This document shows, one piece after another, positions 44,077-52,000 of a stretch of 64,000 nt of DNA. The stretch is from NCBI RefSeq assembly GCF_003003035.1, contig NZ_PVTS01000019.1:28983-92982 (forward strand). Direction: 5' to 3'. Origin of the DNA: Marinilabilia salmonicolor. GTDB taxonomy: Bacteria; Bacteroidota; Bacteroidia; Bacteroidales; Marinilabiliaceae. Each line of letters starts with the position of its first letter. The first letter of the stretch is position 1. The notes beneath the pieces are model-generated. The model was not told where the DNA came from. It did no database searches and saw only the letters and a list, made by a program, of their open reading frames with translations. Position numbers and translations under genes: made by a program.

Positions 44077-45621
44077 ATGTCATTAAAAAAGTACATCCTT
44101 GACCTTCGGAAAAGGAGAGAAAAAGTACAGCAAGGCGGTGGTGAAAAAGCCATTGAGAAACAAACCGCTATGGGTAAAATGACGGCCCGTGAACGTATTT
44201 TGGCCTTGTTGGACCAGGATTCTTTTACCGAGTATGACCTTTTTGTTGAGCACGAAGCCCGCGACTTCGGTATGGACAAAAAGCAATTACATGGTGATGG
44301 TGTGATTATTGGTACAGGAACCATTTATGGTGCACCTGTCTGTGTGTTTGCCCAGGACTTTACCGTAGCCGGTGGCTCTTTGGGACTGATGCACGCCCGT
44401 AAGATCACAAAAATTATGGATCATGCTCTGAAAATGAGAGTGCCTCTGATTGGAATCAACGACTCCGGAGGTGCCCGTATTCAGGAGGGTGTAAATTCAC
44501 TGGCCGGGTATGGTGAGATTTTCTATCGCAATACCATTGCGTCAGGAGTTATTCCTCAGATTTCCGTAATCCTCGGACCATGTGCCGGAGGTGCTGTTTA
44601 CTCACCGGCTCTTACTGATTTTGTGTTCACTGTGGATAAGATCAGTAAGATGTTTATTACTGGTCCCAACGTTATTAAAACGGTTCTGGGAGAAGAAATT
44701 TCCATGGAGGACCTTGGTGGTGCCCGTGTGCATGCTGAGATTACCGGTAATGCGCATTTCTTTGCAAACAGCGAAGCGGAATGTTTTGATCAGATCAAAA
44801 AACTGATCACCTTTATCCCATGGAACAACAAGCAGAAAGCCAGGGCATTTCCGCCTAAACCGCCGAAAGGCAAAACCAAGATTGAGGATATTATCCCCAG
44901 CGACCCAAAGAATCCTTACGATGTGCGGGACGTTATCAAAGCCATTGTGGATGATTCCGATTTCTTTGAGATACAGGAACTGTTTGCGGCCAATATTGTT
45001 ATCGGTTTTGGTCGGATGAATGGTGAAACCATTGGTTTTGTTGCTAACCAGCCCTTAGTGCTGGCAGGAGTACTTGATACCGACAGTTCTGATAAAGCGG
45101 CCCGTTTCATTCGTTACTGTGACGCCTTTAATATTCCTATTATTACGCTTGAGGATATGCCCGGATATTTGCCCGGAATTGACCAGGAGCATGCAGGGGT
45201 AATTCGTCACGGAGCAAAAGTGCTCTATGCATATTCTGAAGCTACTGTACCTAAGATCACAGTTATCCTGAGGAAAGCTTATGGTGGTGGTTACATTGCC
45301 ATGAACTCACGTCACCTGCATGCCGACTTTATGTTTGCATGGCCTACTGCCGAGATTGCAGTGATGGGGCCGGAGGGTGCTGCCAATATTATCTTTAAGA
45401 AAGAGATAGAGGAGGCAGATGATCCGGAAAAGATGCGTCAGCTGAAGGTACAGGAGTATAAGGAGAAATTTGCCAATCCATACGTTGCAGCCGCCAAAGG
45501 TTACATCGATTCTGTTATTGAGCCGGATGAAACTCGTAAGATGCTTCTTCATGCTCTTGATGTTTCCGTTAGCAAAGAAGATCATCGTCCCGAGAAAAAA
45601 CATGGAATACCTCCATTTTAA
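44077..45621 (+). CDS. Acyl-CoA carboxylase beta subunit (propionyl-CoA carboxylase / methylmalonyl-CoA decarboxylase alpha)
   Basis: 514 residues from ATG 44077 (MSLKKYILDLRK); a GTG at 44053 is less likely. The carboxyltransferase fold is complete, with GGSLGLMHARKITKIMDHAL, the oxyanion-hole segments NDSGGARIQEGVNSLAGYGE and GPCAGGAVYSPALTDF, and in the second half DMPGYLPGIDQEHAGVIRHG and KAYGGGYIAMNSRHL. It moves carboxyl groups between biotin and propionyl/methylmalonyl-CoA. The biotin carrier gene follows after 112 bases. No biotin carboxylase, no membrane beta subunit (mmdB) and no gamma subunit is adjacent, so whether the complex carboxylates or decarboxylates (sodium pump) depends on genes elsewhere. 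Confidence 0.9.
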   Translation: MSLKKYILDLRKRREKVQQGGGEKAIEKQTAMGKMTARERILALLDQDSFTEYDLFVEHEARDFGMDKKQLHGDGVIIGTGTIYGAPVCVFAQDFTVAGGSLGLMHARKITKIMDHALKMRVPLIGINDSGGARIQEGVNSLAGYGEIFYRNTIASGVIPQISVILGPCAGGAVYSPALTDFVFTVDKISKMFITGPNVIKTVLGEEISMEDLGGARVHAEITGNAHFFANSEAECFDQIKKLITFIPWNNKQKARAFPPKPPKGKTKIEDIIPSDPKNPYDVRDVIKAIVDDSDFFEIQELFAANIVIGFGRMNGETIGFVANQPLVLAGVLDTDSSDKAARFIRYCDAFNIPIITLEDMPGYLPGIDQEHAGVIRHGAKVLYAYSEATVPKITVILRKAYGGGYIAMNSRHLHADFMFAWPTAEIAVMGPEGAANIIFKKEIEEADDPEKMRQLKVQEYKEKFANPYVAAAKGYIDSVIEPDETRKMLLHALDVSVSKEDHRPEKKHGIPPF

Positions 45622-45733
45622 AATCGGAGGGGATTCCCGCCATTTGAGCCTGTTTTCGTTTTTAGAGAAAGGGCTCTGTGAAATCATAGAAAAGCCGGTA
45701 TTGCCGGTGGTTATGAATTAAAAATGTGCAATT

Positions 45734-46054
45734 ATGAAGGACGATAATCAGGAACTGGTGGATTTTCAGATATTGAGTCTGAAATATAAAACCAGGTTGA
45801 CCCGAAAATTTAAGGAACGTAAGAAGTATGAGGTGCCTGATCCCAATAAGTTGAAGTCTGTTATTCCCGGCACGGTGGTTGAGATCAAAGCCAAAAAAGG
45901 ACAGAAACTTAAAGAGGGTGATGTAATTCTGCTTCTGGAGGCCATGAAGATGATAAATGAAATTCATATGCCTTTCGACGGAAAGATTAAAAAAATTCAC
46001 GTCGAAAAAGGACAGCGGATTTCAAAGAATTTTCTGATGGTTGAAATTGAGTAG
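45734..46054 (+). CDS. Biotin carboxyl carrier protein
   Basis: 106 residues. The C-terminal 70 form a biotinyl/lipoyl barrel with the biotinylation site EAMKM in LLLEAMKMINEIHMPFDG and the half-barrel VIPGTVVEIKAKKGQKLKEG. The N-terminal 35 residues are basic and probably a flexible tether (RLTRKFKERKKYE). It is short enough to be the separate carrier of a multi-subunit carboxylase, and its position after the carboxyltransferase gene makes it that enzyme's partner. Confidence 0.92.
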   Translation: MKDDNQELVDFQILSLKYKTRLTRKFKERKKYEVPDPNKLKSVIPGTVVEIKAKKGQKLKEGDVILLLEAMKMINEIHMPFDGKIKKIHVEKGQRISKNFLMVEIE

Positions 46055-46079
46055 TACAACTATTCGCACTATAATTATG

Positions 46080-46113
46080 AGGCCGGTAGCAAATTTGTTA
46101 CCGGCCTTGTTTG
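46080..46113 (+). terminator. Terminator after the biotin carrier gene
   Basis: Stem AGGCCGGTA (46080-46088) extended by GCAA with its complement ending at 46107, a very short loop, then a T-rich tail. Confidence 0.75.
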
Positions 46114-46249
46114 CATTACAGAGTTATCCGGATTAAACAACACTTATGATAGATTTTTGTTTAATAAGTGCCGAAAATCAGAAATGGGTAATAAAAATCT
46201 TTTGACCACACCTTATTACAAATCCACTCCGACGGGGAAAATCAGTAAA

Positions 46250-46453
46250 TTAAAAATGTCTATTCAAGGATAGGCTAACAAATAAAATCAGTATCAATAT
46301 AAATGCAACAATCTTATTCTCATAATCATCAATACTTAGTTTTTTCTTTTTGTTAAACATTTTATAATAACCCCACCTAAAAATAAAACCGATTCCTCCA
46401 AGTATTATTCGTCCAATGACAATCGACAAAAGCTTAAAACTCTCTTCGCCCAT
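46250..46453 (-). CDS. Small two-helix membrane protein, unknown
   Basis: 67 residues. Two hydrophobic segments (LSIVIGRIILGGIGFIFRW and IVAFILILILFVSLSL) flank a lysine-rich loop (KMFNKKKKLS). Starts 5 bases after the stop of the larger ORF upstream on the same strand and is AT-rich like it. No family recognised. The pairing of a small membrane protein with a possible toxin domain suggests an immunity role, but this is speculative. Confidence 0.5.
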   Translation of the reverse strand: MGEESFKLLSIVIGRIILGGIGFIFRWGYYKMFNKKKKLSIDDYENKIVAFILILILFVSLSLNRHF

Positions 46454-46458
46454 AATAA

Positions 46459-47037
46459 TTAATCTTCGTATAAAAATGGAAATAGTTTATTTCCAATTGT
46501 TTTAACACTACTTGAGTTATACCAATCATTAAGCGATCTAACTCCCTTATTATAGTACCTATTAAAAGAATACCTCATACTTCCTTTCGTAATGAACGTT
46601 CCTTTAAATTTAGTCCCAAATTGGGAAGAGTTTAATACACTAAACAGCTCATTAGAATAAATTTTGTGTTTAGGCATGTTTTTTATATAACCTTGACCTT
46701 TCACCGGAGATGGCATGAATATGCTAAGCCCTCCAAAAAAGCCATTTTCTACCTCACTCCGAATTGCCAAAACACCATTTAAATGCGTTCTCTCTTCTCT
46801 TGTGACAAATACAGCTCCAAATGGAGAAGCTTGATAAAATAAATATAAATCATCAATAATAGAATAAATGATGCTAGCAAAAAAATTAGAATTTTCACTC
46901 CACTTATCAATAAGGTCAGGTTCATAAGGACGTATTTCTCCAGAAGAGTATGGTGGCAATTCCTTATCCGAAATAATATAACTCTGTTGATTTTCTCTTG
47001 GAACTTGTCCTGCCCCATCTATTCTCTGCAACTTCAA
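46459..47037 (-). CDS. Unknown protein, possibly the 3' remnant of a larger gene
   Basis: About 192 residues. The only start in frame is a TTG at 47037; eight more codons upstream reach a stop at 47062-47064, so no good ATG exists. The sequence is full of aromatic and Asn/Ser residues (DDLYLFYQASPFGAVFVTRE, NRYYNKGVRSLNDWYNSS) with no signal or membrane segment. Composition is clearly more AT-rich than the neighbourhood. The abrupt beginning and the IS66 element 120 bases upstream suggest a gene truncated or decayed at its 5' end. It has the look of a variable C-terminal domain of a polymorphic toxin, but I cannot name a family. Confidence 0.45.
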   Translation of the reverse strand: MKLQRIDGAGQVPRENQQSYIISDKELPPYSSGEIRPYEPDLIDKWSENSNFFASIIYSIIDDLYLFYQASPFGAVFVTREERTHLNGVLAIRSEVENGFFGGLSIFMPSPVKGQGYIKNMPKHKIYSNELFSVLNSSQFGTKFKGTFITKGSMRYSFNRYYNKGVRSLNDWYNSSSVKTIGNKLFPFLYED

Positions 47038-47145
47038 ATCCTCATAATGGGAGATCCGAAATCAATCCGGTTAAAGAAAGTATAGAAATGATTATTCGCA
47101 GGTATGATTTTTTTGATTAATACAATTAATGATTACAATCTCGAA

Positions 47146-47153
47146 TCTATAAA
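47146..47153. repeat. 8-bp target duplication, left of IS66
   Basis: TCTATAAA, repeated exactly at 49800-49807 on the other side of the element. Confidence 0.8.
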
Positions 47154-47269
47154 GTAAGCCATCGGCCTCCCACGTATAAAAGTAAAGATTTTTCCCGACC
47201 AGAGGTTTCACCAGTCGGGGAAATTGGGATTTTCTAAGTTCTACTGGAATCTCTTAGAATTTATTGGAA

Positions 47270-48949
47270 TCAGTTGGAGCTTTCCGGAAAATTCTGGCAG
47301 TCGTTGGATTTTTTCCAATTGTGTGGCAACAGATCGGCCAGATCTAAATCGTAATTACGGTTGTACTGCGGAAGTTTGGCAAACACATCGGTAAGCCATT
47401 CTCTGGGATTAACATCACTGGCTTTGCAGCATCCCAGTAAAGAATACATGATGGCTGCATTCTCTGCTGCCTCATGGTTACCACAAAACAAATATCCTTT
47501 TCTTCCAATAGCCAGAGGCCTGATGGCATTTTCGGCCAGGTTATTATCTGGCAAATAGCGCCCATCAAGATGATAGCGGGACAACCGCATGAAAAGGTTG
47601 TATGTATAAGCCAATGCTCTGCTCATTCTTCCGCCCGGAAGCGCTTTAGGATAATACTCTTCAATCCATTTTTCAAAAGCACGCATAATTGGATAAGCCA
47701 GACGTTTTCGAAGTTCCGCCCTTTGCTCATGGTCTAACTCTTGCTCGTCGGCCATTTTTTCCACCTGATAGAATTTGGCAATTTGTGCCAATGCATATTC
47801 AGCTCCCCTTTTGTCTTCCGCAAGACTTTCGGAGAATTTCCTGCGCGCATGTGCCCAGCAACCCAGAAGCAAAACACCTTTCTTTTGCTCATAGATTGAG
47901 TATGCCTCATATCCATCAGTTTGAACGGCCCCCTGATAATCCTTTAACAGATCAACTACCACTCTTTGCGCCCGGGAGCCTTTGTCGTAGTGGAACAAAA
48001 CCAGGTTGTCCATTACTGATCGTACCATCCAAAGGTAAGCTTTAGTGGTCTTGTGCTTTTGATTATTGATAACCGGGATAGTGCTTTCATCCACCTGGAT
48101 ATAATCAGTTTCGAGGACTTTTTCTTTTAGGCGATTGTAGAGAGCACGAAGTAAATCGCTGCTTCCCTGAAACCATCCGTTAACGGTGGATGCGGGTAAT
48201 CTTACTCCGATCATCTTAAACATAGAGATCTGACGATGAAAAGGAAGATGATAGAAGTATTTGTTCATCATTAGCTCAGCCAGCATAGAGGGGCCGGCAT
48301 TGCTGCGGGGCAACGGCAAAAGTGGCATTGGAGCAATGCGGATAGCAGGTGCTTCTTCTTTGTTCTGCTCATTCTCGGCATTCTCTTCTGCTACAATTGG
48401 CTTTATGGCATACTTCGGGCGTTCTATTCGACGGACATAGGTCTCACCGGGCTTGTGTTCAAGAATTTCAGTTACCTCTTCGCCGATACGCACCCAGTTG
48501 TCCTGTTTGCCTTCCGGCTCTATGACTTCTACTACTCGTCGAAGGTGATCTGGTAGCGGCTGACGTACGGGCTTCTTTTTTTCTTTGTTCGGCTTGCGTC
48601 GCTCATATTCGATAAGCTCTTTTTCAGCATCTTCAATGGCTTCCTTCTCCTCTGGAAGTACTTCCAGCCCCTCCCAGTCAATCTTTCTTTGGTTGGGGTC
48701 CGCTGCAATATGTTTTTCGCTGGAGCTGCCAAAAAACTTGTGGCGAAACCAGGCAAGTTGATCGGTTAGCTTATGGATTTGTTGATCCTTTTCAGCCACT
48801 ACAGAGGTCAATTCCTGGTTCTTTGCTTCCAGGGTATCCAAGGCTCCATTGTCGACTTTTCGCAACCGGGAAAGCTCCTGAAAGAGCTCATCACGTTCCT
48901 GAAGAAGCTCCTGTATTAACATATCCTTATCGGTTGCAAAATCGCTCAT
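47270..48949 (-). CDS. tnpC: IS66 transposase (TnpC, DDE)
   Basis: 559 residues. An N-terminal coiled coil (LLQERDELFQELSRLRKVDN, EAKNQELTSVVAEKDQQIHK), the short HTH-like LAWFRHKFFGSSSEK segment, then the DDE transposase domain: VDESTIPVINNQKHKT, the second Asp in VQTDGYEAYS and the Glu in DNNLAENAIRPLAIGRKGYL. The C-terminus SLLGCCKASDVNPREWLTDV is the IS66 C domain. It appears intact. Cuts and joins the element ends. Confidence 0.95.
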   Translation of the reverse strand: MSDFATDKDMLIQELLQERDELFQELSRLRKVDNGALDTLEAKNQELTSVVAEKDQQIHKLTDQLAWFRHKFFGSSSEKHIAADPNQRKIDWEGLEVLPEEKEAIEDAEKELIEYERRKPNKEKKKPVRQPLPDHLRRVVEVIEPEGKQDNWVRIGEEVTEILEHKPGETYVRRIERPKYAIKPIVAEENAENEQNKEEAPAIRIAPMPLLPLPRSNAGPSMLAELMMNKYFYHLPFHRQISMFKMIGVRLPASTVNGWFQGSSDLLRALYNRLKEKVLETDYIQVDESTIPVINNQKHKTTKAYLWMVRSVMDNLVLFHYDKGSRAQRVVVDLLKDYQGAVQTDGYEAYSIYEQKKGVLLLGCWAHARRKFSESLAEDKRGAEYALAQIAKFYQVEKMADEQELDHEQRAELRKRLAYPIMRAFEKWIEEYYPKALPGGRMSRALAYTYNLFMRLSRYHLDGRYLPDNNLAENAIRPLAIGRKGYLFCGNHEAAENAAIMYSLLGCCKASDVNPREWLTDVFAKLPQYNRNYDLDLADLLPHNWKKSNDCQNFPESSN

Positions 48950-49013
48950 CTATCACTGTCTGATTATGAGCTTAAAGATAGCAAAATCAAGGCTTCCAGC
49001 CAATTATTTCTAT

Positions 49014-49379
49014 CTAAAAAATCTGAAAAGATGCTTCTTTTTGTCGCCTTTTCAGGACATGTTTTCTGGGCTTCACATTCTTTACAATCATCATTAGATC
49101 GTGCCACCCGATGGCATGTGACGTAAGGCTTTCATCGAAGCTGGGCAATTTAAAAACACCACCGTCTAACTTCTTGTGGTAGATTACCAGTCCACCGTGT
49201 TCCAGATGAAGAATCTTCATGGTGGTCAGCCTCCGGTTGACAAAAATGAAAACTTCTCCGTTTTGAACGTCGCGCTTCATCTCCGACTTTATGATACCGC
49301 TAAGGGTGTAAAAACTTTTGCGCATATCTACCGGCGCAGGATAAAGAAAGTACTTTAGCTTACTATGTAAATGAAACAT
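49014..49379 (-). CDS. tnpB: IS66 Orf2 accessory protein (TnpB)
   Basis: 121 residues. YFLYPAPVDMRKSFYTLSGI and GEVFIFVNRRLTTMKILHLEHGGLVIYHKKLDGG match the IS66 Orf2 family, needed for efficient transposition in studied members although its biochemical role is unclear. Lies 5 bases after tnpA and 64 bases before the transposase gene. Confidence 0.93.
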   Translation of the reverse strand: MFHLHSKLKYFLYPAPVDMRKSFYTLSGIIKSEMKRDVQNGEVFIFVNRRLTTMKILHLEHGGLVIYHKKLDGGVFKLPSFDESLTSHAIGWHDLMMIVKNVKPRKHVLKRRQKEASFQIF

Positions 49380-49384
49380 TGGCC

Positions 49385-49735
49385 TCAGTCGAATAAGTGA
49401 ACAATCGCTTTTAGTAACTCCATATCGATATTGTCTCTTAACACCATCTTTGTGCCGTTAGGAAACACAAACTCAATGGGGGCATTATTCCCTGGGGCGT
49501 GAGAACTTTTTATGGGAGCTTGGATTGTCCGCCTCTCAGTAGCTTGTTGGTTAGAATCAAACACCAAGGGGACAAAACTCAAAGGCTGATGTTGCGATGT
49601 CTCTTCTAATTTGTTTCTCCAGTAGTAAAACGTTGAAGGGGCTAAGCCTTGGTTAGCACAAAAGTCCTTTATGTTCAGACTCGATTCCTGATACTCCTGA
49701 AAGAGTTGCTTAAATGTTGATAATGTCATCCTCAT
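49385..49735 (-). CDS. tnpA: IS66 Orf1 accessory protein (TnpA)
   Basis: 116 residues. The N-terminal helix-turn-helix (FKQLFQEYQESSLNIKDFCA, GLAPSTFYYWRNKL) is that of the small Orf1 of IS66 elements; the C-terminal end (IEFVFPNGTKMVLRDNIDME) is also typical. First gene of the element, starting 64 bases inside its right end. Confidence 0.88.
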   Translation of the reverse strand: MRMTLSTFKQLFQEYQESSLNIKDFCANQGLAPSTFYYWRNKLEETSQHQPLSFVPLVFDSNQQATERRTIQAPIKSSHAPGNNAPIEFVFPNGTKMVLRDNIDMELLKAIVHLFD

Positions 49736-49799
49736 TTTTTGCCATCAAAGTAATGGCAGAATACGGGTGCTTACAATATGCGCAAGGCCGAAGGCTTAC

Positions 49800-49807
49800 T
49801 CTATAAA
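49800..49807. repeat. 8-bp target duplication, right of IS66
   Basis: TCTATAAA, identical to 47146-47153. Beyond it, 49808-50324 is AT-rich with no supportable gene. Confidence 0.8.
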
Positions 49808-50324
49808 AAGATTATTCATCGAAAAGTAAACAATATTCATTTCCAAAAAATGTATACGACAATCTTGTTGGCCCTCAATAGAGTTACATATAATTTTCAT
49901 CAATATAACAAAACTTTGTCTCCAATGCTCCAAAATGTTACATGGTTTTCTGAATCATAGGGTTCCCTTTCTGAATGGAAAACTTCAGGCAATAAAGGGT
50001 GTTTTTCAGAATATTGGAAAGCCGGTAAGGGAAACAGTAAACAAAATGAAAGATTGGCATCCTGGTGAATGCGTAGATTGTGTTCCAGTATTTTCGGTGT
50101 TACGAAATTTTTAAGGCAAACTTTGTCTGTCAATGTTTACAGCGTAATTGTCTTGTGTTTTGCGGAAGCTTGATTATGAGGTCTTTGAGTATGGGGATTG
50201 AAATGTTGTCTTATGCTTTGAAAACTCAGGGGGATTTTAGGGTATTTGTTATTCAGACAAGGAGTTAGGGAGGTATATTATTTAAAACATGTACAAATAA
50301 CCTTATTTAGACAGGTTTCTTTTT

Positions 50325-50352
50325 TTTTAAAGGAAAAAAGCAGATAATTTTG
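50325..50352 (+). promoter_or_regulatory. Candidate ferredoxin promoter
   Basis: TAATTTTG (50345-50352) fits the -7 box, with a T-rich -33 region about 20 bases upstream, 38 bases before the ATG. Confidence 0.45.
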
Positions 50353-50390
50353 TTTCTGAAAAATCATCTAATCATTAAAAAGAAAGAAAA

Positions 50391-50558
50391 ATGGCATACG
50401 TAATTAACGACGACTGTATTGCTTGCGGTACCTGCATTGATGAGTGTCCTGTTGATGCTATCTCTGAAGGTGAGATCTATAAAATTGATCCCGAGTTGTG
50501 TACCGATTGTGGTTCTTGTGCTGATGTTTGCCCTACTGAGGCTATTCATCCTGCATAA
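50391..50558 (+). CDS. 2[4Fe-4S] ferredoxin
   Basis: 55 residues. Two CxxCxxCxxxCP motifs, CIACGTCIDECP and CTDCGSCADVCP, bind two [4Fe-4S] clusters; the second repeats the first after about 30 residues, as in clostridial-type ferredoxins. A low-potential electron carrier in the cytoplasm, consistent with an anaerobic or facultative lifestyle. Monocistronic with its own promoter and terminator. Confidence 0.95.
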   Translation: MAYVINDDCIACGTCIDECPVDAISEGEIYKIDPELCTDCGSCADVCPTEAIHPA

Positions 50559-50578
50559 GGTTTTATAAAAAACAAAAG

Positions 50579-50615
50579 AAGCCTGTTCGCAAAGATGTGA
50601 GCAGGCTTTTTTGTT
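50579..50615. terminator. Terminator between ferredoxin and the fusion gene
   Basis: A 13-pair stem with two G-U pairs (AAGCCTGTTCGCA at 50579-50591 with 50596-50608) and a T-run to 50615. Sits between convergent genes. Confidence 0.8.
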
Positions 50616-51985
50616 TAGTGGTCTTTGTTGGCTGCAATTACTTTATCTAAAGGTATGTCATGGGTGTCAAAAGGCACTCTGGCGACCATCTGAAACGGAA
50701 ATGCAACGCCAATTTTTGCTGCATTCTCCAGGTAGGGAAGTGTGCGGTCGTAATAGCCGCCCCCTCTTCCAAGCCGATGCCCGTTGCGGGTAAATGCAAG
50801 TCCCGGAACAACAACCAGATCAATGGAGGATAGATCTGAAAAAATAATACCGGTAGGTTCCTGAATGCCGAATGAATTTCCCTGTTCCAATGATTCTATC
50901 CCGGTAAATTCACGGAGCTCCAGGTAATCCCCTACCACGCGGGGCAGTATAAAGCGTTTTTCTTTTCTGTATTTTTCGATAAGTTCATGTGTGGGAACTT
51001 CATCCGGAAGCGACCAATAAATGAAGATGGTTTTTGCTGCTTTGAATTCAGGGGTCTTTTCCAACTGGGTCATGGCATCCTGGCCAATGGTTTTGAGTTG
51101 ATCTTCGTTGTATTGTTTTTTCCTTTTCTGAATCTTCCGTCTGAGGATCTTTTTCTCTCTTTTCATTGTTGCATGATCCTCTCGGGTGTCAACCGTATAG
51201 AAATCGGTGCGTCTGTCCTCAAATGCATCATTCAGTGGTGTCATTTGCTTGTCTTCCGCCAGTTCCGGCTCGATGTCTGCAGACAAAATTTCTTCATTCT
51301 GGTGGTCGCCACGCAGCAAATATTCCCCATTTGGATTTACCAACACAGATTGTCCCGTAAAAGTCAGGTCTCTTTCCTTGCCCACTCGGTTTGCGGTTGC
51401 TACGAAAATGCGATTCGTCAGGGCATATCCGGGGATTGCAGACTGGCAGAAGGGAAGCACCAGATTGGAAGGGTGACAAATGATTTGTGCTCCTTTAAGA
51501 GCCAGTACACGCCACAGTTCCGGAAACATCCAGTCAAAACAAATTAAAATCCCGACTATGCCAAAAGGGGTTTCGAAAATGGGCAAACCTGAGTTGCCTG
51601 GTTCAAAGAATATTTTTTCCCTGTTGAAAAGATGCATTTTGCGGTAAATACCTTCCACTCCATTCGGGCTGACCAATACTGCACTGTTGAACAGTTTGTC
51701 GTCTTCGCGTTCATTGATGCCGGAAACAAACCAAGTGTTGAGTGCCCTGGCTTTTTGAATTAAAAAATCTACATAACGACTTTCATTGATTGGTTCCGAT
51801 GAATTTATTGCTTCCTCCCGCGACTTGAAATTATAGCCCGAGGAGGCCAGTTCCGGCAACACCATGATATCGGAATGCGGATTTGATTCAAGTAACCCGT
51901 CGATTTTCTTTATGTTGGCCTCAATATCTCCGGGAACCGGAGCAAACTGGAGTATTCCAATTTTCACTGACGATTTTTTTTCCAT
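50615..51985 (-). CDS. Nitrilase-family amidase fused to 5-formyltetrahydrofolate cyclo-ligase
   Basis: 456 residues in one frame with two complete enzymes. Residues 1-265 are a carbon-nitrogen hydrolase with the catalytic triad Glu45 (MVLPELASSGYNF), Lys116 (IYRKMHLF) and Cys149 (ILICFDWMFPELW). Residues from about 274 are a 5-formyl-THF cyclo-ligase: RRKIQKRKKQ, IYWSLPDEVPTHELI, VVPGLAFTRNGHRLGRGGG and YYDRTLPYL are its ATP- and folate-binding motifs. The second part begins MKREKK at 51166, so a separate translation start there is possible. MTHFS turns the dead-end folate 5-formyl-THF back to 5,10-methenyl-THF; nitrilases of this branch often remove damaged metabolites, so a metabolite-repair fusion is a reasonable but unproven reading. 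Immediately precedes gldB on the opposite side of no gap worth noting (15 bases). Confidence 0.9.
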   Translation of the reverse strand: MEKKSSVKIGILQFAPVPGDIEANIKKIDGLLESNPHSDIMVLPELASSGYNFKSREEAINSSEPINESRYVDFLIQKARALNTWFVSGINEREDDKLFNSAVLVSPNGVEGIYRKMHLFNREKIFFEPGNSGLPIFETPFGIVGILICFDWMFPELWRVLALKGAQIICHPSNLVLPFCQSAIPGYALTNRIFVATANRVGKERDLTFTGQSVLVNPNGEYLLRGDHQNEEILSADIEPELAEDKQMTPLNDAFEDRRTDFYTVDTREDHATMKREKKILRRKIQKRKKQYNEDQLKTIGQDAMTQLEKTPEFKAAKTIFIYWSLPDEVPTHELIEKYRKEKRFILPRVVGDYLELREFTGIESLEQGNSFGIQEPTGIIFSDLSSIDLVVVPGLAFTRNGHRLGRGGGYYDRTLPYLENAAKIGVAFPFQMVARVPFDTHDIPLDKVIAANKDH

Positions 51986-52000
51986 ATTGTCATGATTTTA

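Larger units (their letters stand above)
47154..49799 (-). mobile_element. Complete IS66-family insertion sequence
   Basis: 2646 bases. Ends are inverted repeats starting GTAAGCCATCGGCCTCC at the left and, on the opposite strand, GTAAGCCTTCGGCCTTG at the right; GTAA termini are the IS66 hallmark. A direct repeat of 8 bases, TCTATAAA, flanks it, as expected for the family. It carries the three standard genes in order tnpA (accessory), tnpB and the DDE transposase, all intact and on the minus strand. The exact duplication and intact genes indicate a fairly recent insertion. Confidence 0.92.

Noticed and set aside
49741..49774. Inner GTAAGC sequence taken at first as the right end of the IS66 element
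   Set aside because: The end at 49799 has a longer match to the left end and gives an exact 8-bp duplication; the inner one gives none.
49900..50133. 77-codon frame downstream of the IS66 element
   Set aside because: No motif, no plausible start context, no conserved-looking segment.
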